This document shows positions 5,691 through 7,410 of a DNA stretch of 7,410 nt, piece after piece (position 1 is the stretch's first letter; each line of letters starts with the position of its first letter). Below the pieces are notes generated by a model, which worked only from the letters and a program-made list of their open reading frames with translations, made no database searches and was not told the origin of the DNA. Made by a program: the position numbers and the translations under genes. This DNA comes from JANMQK01 sp031370485 (GTDB lineage Bacteria; Acidobacteriota; Polarisedimenticolia; Gp22-AA2), in assembly GCA_031370485.1 (NCBI GenBank), contig JANMQK010000364.1, positions 1 to 7,410 of the forward strand. The letters are read 5' to 3'.

Positions 5691-6750
5691 CGTTGAATAG
5701 TTTGAACCCCTTCCCATCGTACCGGGTCACCCCACGTTCGGTGCCAAACCAGATGTTCCCATCCGCATCTTCCAGAATGCCAAAGACCTGTCCGTTTTCA
5801 TCGTGGATTGTGGTGAGCTGGTCCTTGCCTGAGGGAGGAACGCCAGCATCAAATCGGTACAGCGACATGCCATGGCCTTCAAGTCCGCCTGTGGCGCTCA
5901 CCCAGATGTGTCCGTCCCTGGTTTCGTAGATGAAGCCTGTAAATTTTGGGGTGAGGTTGGTGTAGGTGGTGCCGTCATAGCGCCAGAGTCCGTCCTTGCC
6001 GCCCCACCAGAAGTTGCCTTGTTGGTCTTGAATGATGGAGCGTATGTTTTGAAAGGTGAGACCATCCTGGTTGGTGATGGGGGTGAAGGTGGTGCCGTCA
6101 TACACATAGGATTCACCACGGGTGCCAATCCACATGCGGCCGTTTTGGTCTTCGATGATGGAGTTGACGTCGCCGCTTAGCAGACCTTCCTCAGCGGTGA
6201 AATTGCGCAGGGAAATGCCATCGAAACAGCTGATTCCATTTTCGGTTCCAATCCAAATGATGCCATTGGAATCTTCCATGATGCAGCCAACGCGGTCGCT
6301 TGCAAGCCCGTCTTTGGTGGTGAAATTGCGAAAGGTGATTCCGTCATAACGGTAGACCCCAGCGCCAATGGTGCCAAACCAGAGGTTTCCATTCCGGTCC
6401 TCATGCACAGTAAAGGTGTGGTAGCGCCTTAAGCCGTCTTTGTTCATGTAATTGGTAAAGGTTTCCCCATCGTAGCTAATGATGCCTTCCCACGTTGCAA
6501 ACCAGAAAATGCCGTTGCGGTCTTGCAGGATGTTGCGCGTAATGCTGTTGGGACCGTTGGGGGAGGTGGAGTAGGTGCTTTCTGTGAAATAGGGGTCGCG
6601 GTCACTCAACTGAGTTGCCTGCTTTTGAGGTTGCACCTTGGTGGCGTCTTTTGGGGTGCTCTGAGGTGTGTCTGTTTTGGTTTGTCCGGCACACGAGGCG
6701 ACCATCAGAAGCAGCAAAAGCAGGGCGTTGATCTGGAGCAAATTTTTCAT
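5683..6750 (-). CDS. Beta-propeller lipoprotein (two-component-regulator propeller repeats)
   Basis: A 355-aa lipoprotein from the ATG complementary to 6748-6750. Residues 1-19 are a signal peptide (MKNLLQINALLLLLLMVA) and Cys20 sits in the lipobox VASC, followed by a Gln/Thr/Lys-rich linker to about 65. From about 68 to the end there are seven repeats of about 38 residues with the pattern I..ED..G..W.GT..G...YDG..F..., the two-component regulator propeller (Reg_prop) motif. Seven would close one propeller. It likely sits on the outer surface or in the periplasm as a binding scaffold; its ligand is unknown. Free-standing propellers of this type are commonest in Bacteroidota. Base composition is near 50% GC, against well above 60% for neighbours, and no good ribosome site is visible, which suggests transfer. 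Upstream in-frame ATGs, reaching 6948, run through repeat modules and are not used. Confidence 0.9.
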   Translation of the reverse strand: MKNLLQINALLLLLLMVASCAGQTKTDTPQSTPKDATKVQPQKQATQLSDRDPYFTESTYSTSPNGPNSITRNILQDRNGIFWFATWEGIISYDGETFTNYMNKDGLRRYHTFTVHEDRNGNLWFGTIGAGVYRYDGITFRNFTTKDGLASDRVGCIMEDSNGIIWIGTENGISCFDGISLRNFTAEEGLLSGDVNSIIEDQNGRMWIGTRGESYVYDGTTFTPITNQDGLTFQNIRSIIQDQQGNFWWGGKDGLWRYDGTTYTNLTPKFTGFIYETRDGHIWVSATGGLEGHGMSLYRFDAGVPPSGKDQLTTIHDENGQVFGILEDADGNIWFGTERGVTRYDGKGFKLFNEP

Positions 6751-6803
6751 GGAAAAGATTTTAGCAATACGATGATACACATCTTCAGACAACCCCCGGT
6801 CAG

Positions 6804-6834
6804 CGGATAGGCCGTTCAAGCTGCAGTTCCGGCC
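6804..6834 (-). repeat. Diverged repeat module upstream of the lipoprotein gene
   Basis: On the minus strand GGGCCGGAACTGCAGCTTG continues to GGCCTATCC. Against the module at 5542-5577, 22 of 31 bases match, including AACTGCAGCTTG and CCTATC without a gap. Orientation is opposite to that copy, so the two form an inverted pair around the lipoprotein gene. Confidence 0.65.
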
Positions 6835-6851
6835 CACCCGGAACCACCAAC

Positions 6852-6887
6852 CGATAGGAAGTATAAGCTCCGGTTCAGCGTCCGGTG
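6852..6887 (-). repeat. Second-subtype repeat module
   Basis: On the minus strand CCGGACGCTGAAC leads into AGCTTATACTTCCTATCG. It shares GGACGCTG, AGCTTA and CTTCCTATCGG with 1417-1453, and CCGGAC plus TATACTTCCT with 7070-7102. It is in tandem with the module at 6804-6834. TATACT inside it resembles a -10 box about 120 bp before the lipoprotein start. The rest of the gap 6751-7184 outside the modules holds no recognised gene. Confidence 0.6.
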
Positions 6888-7029
6888 TGGTGGTCCAGCG
6901 AGTTTTGGCAGCAAGGACGCATCGCGTTGGTCCTTTTCCCTCAAGCACTTATCTTGCCACGCGGTGACCCCGCGCGCGGCCGCGCAACTACTCGTGGGCC
7001 GAGTTGATGCGGCGGGTCTTCAGCCTTAA

Positions 7030-7102
7030 CTATCGGGCGCAAACTGCAGCTTGCTTCACCTATCGACTACCGGACTTTGAAACGCAGCCTATACTTCCTG
7101 CG
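7030..7102 (+). repeat. Tandem pair of repeat modules, one of each subtype
   Basis: 7030-7065 matches 1312-1347 in 35 of 36 bases (C for T in GCTTGCTTCACC). A second-subtype module follows directly at 7070-7102 (CCGGACTTTGAAACGCAG, then CTATACTTCCTGCG). This pair is inverted relative to the pair at 6804-6887. TATACT (7090-7095) is a five-of-six -10 word about 90 bp before the next gene. Confidence 0.8.
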
Positions 7103-7184
7103 TTCTGCGTACAGGTCGGCCAAACATCAGCCCCGCAACGCGGCGAGTCGGCGATCGGCCGGGGCATGAAGGAGGGTTGAACCT

Positions 7185-7410
7185 ATGGGGGTTGTGCCTC
7201 GCAGGCCGATCCTGGCCCGCGTGCTCTTGTGGTCCCTCCTGCTGGCTGCGCCCGTCGCGGCTTCCGCCGCTGACCCTGCCCCCGCTCTCGGCGATCTCGC
7301 CGGACTCTGGGAGGCATCGGCCTTCTACGGGCCGGACCTGCGCGGGACGGTGGTCGTGGAACGGACCGGCCAGGGCTGGCGCGCCGATCTGCGCGGGCGG
7401 CTTGTTCCCG
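7185..7410 (+). CDS. Secreted protein of unknown function, N-terminal part only
   Basis: The first 75 codons of a gene that runs off the window. GGAGGG (7171-7176) lies 8 nt before the ATG, an excellent ribosome site. Residues 1-28 form a signal peptide: arginines, the hydrophobic stretch VLLWSLLLAAPVAA, and a likely cut near ASA-ADP. The mature start (LGDLAGLWEASAFYGPDLRG, then a Trp-Arg-Ala-Asp strand) recalls the region before the catalytic domain in some serine hydrolases of the beta-lactamase type. That is a weak recollection; no catalytic motif lies in the visible part. Confidence 0.8.
   Translation, partial: MGVVPRRPILARVLLWSLLLAAPVAASAADPAPALGDLAGLWEASAFYGPDLRGTVVVERTGQGWRADLRGRLVP

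Noticed and set aside
6913..6935. Hairpin AAGGAC/GTCCTT as a terminator
   Set aside because: Six-base stem with an 11-nt loop and only TTCC after it, lying between divergent genes where no terminator is needed.
6751..6948. Upstream extension of the lipoprotein to a start at 6948
   Set aside because: It would translate through two repeat modules and bury the signal peptide; the ATG at 6750 starts a textbook lipoprotein signal.

Overview
The window is high-GC bacterial DNA, with one clearly lower-GC patch around 5690-6790. It carries a protein kinase fused to a TolB-like domain and TPRs, a split-borosin-type peptide modification pair, and genes with broad signal sequences. That mix suggests a soil or sediment bacterium of an Acidobacteriota-like or similar high-GC lineage. 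This placement is inferred from gene style only; no rRNA or other marker is present.

Layout, left to right. 1-1077 (minus): a nearly complete membrane-anchored zinc-independent medium-chain dehydrogenase/quinone oxidoreductase, missing its last residues at the window edge. 1078-1760: no gene; it holds a possible operator, an 85-bp repeat, a roughly 300-bp nest of inverted repeats, and a candidate promoter for the next gene. 1761-4118 (plus): a 785-aa Ser/Thr kinase with one membrane span, a TolB/FlgO-like domain and TPRs. 4136-5262 (plus): a compact two-gene unit with its own promoter. It encodes a 96-aa split-borosin precursor-like protein with a very basic tail, and a 253-aa peptide backbone alpha-N-methyltransferase closely resembling the OphMA catalytic domain. 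5327-5496 (minus): the stump of a PKD-like domain protein, cut off where the second 85-bp repeat copy begins. 5683-6750 (minus): a lipoprotein with a seven-repeat beta-propeller, about 50% GC, with related repeat modules on both sides. 6751-7184: no gene, but five repeat modules or promoter-like words. 7185-end (plus): the start of a secreted protein.

The most interesting feature is the pair at 4199-5262. The first protein matches the leader pattern of split-borosin precursors; the second carries the methyltransferase sequence landmarks. Instead of a short hydrophobic core at the C-terminus, the precursor ends in 23 residues of which 16 are Lys or Arg. A backbone-N-methylated peptide attached to a histone-like or cationic tail is, to my knowledge, not a described borosin product.

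The second theme is a family of short repeats (core CGCAAACTGCAGCTTG, edges CTATCGG and CCTATCG). They lie at nearly every gene boundary outside the kinase-borosin block. Two 82/85-identical direct copies bracket that block, and inverted relatives bracket the low-GC lipoprotein gene. This is consistent with the region having been assembled in modules.
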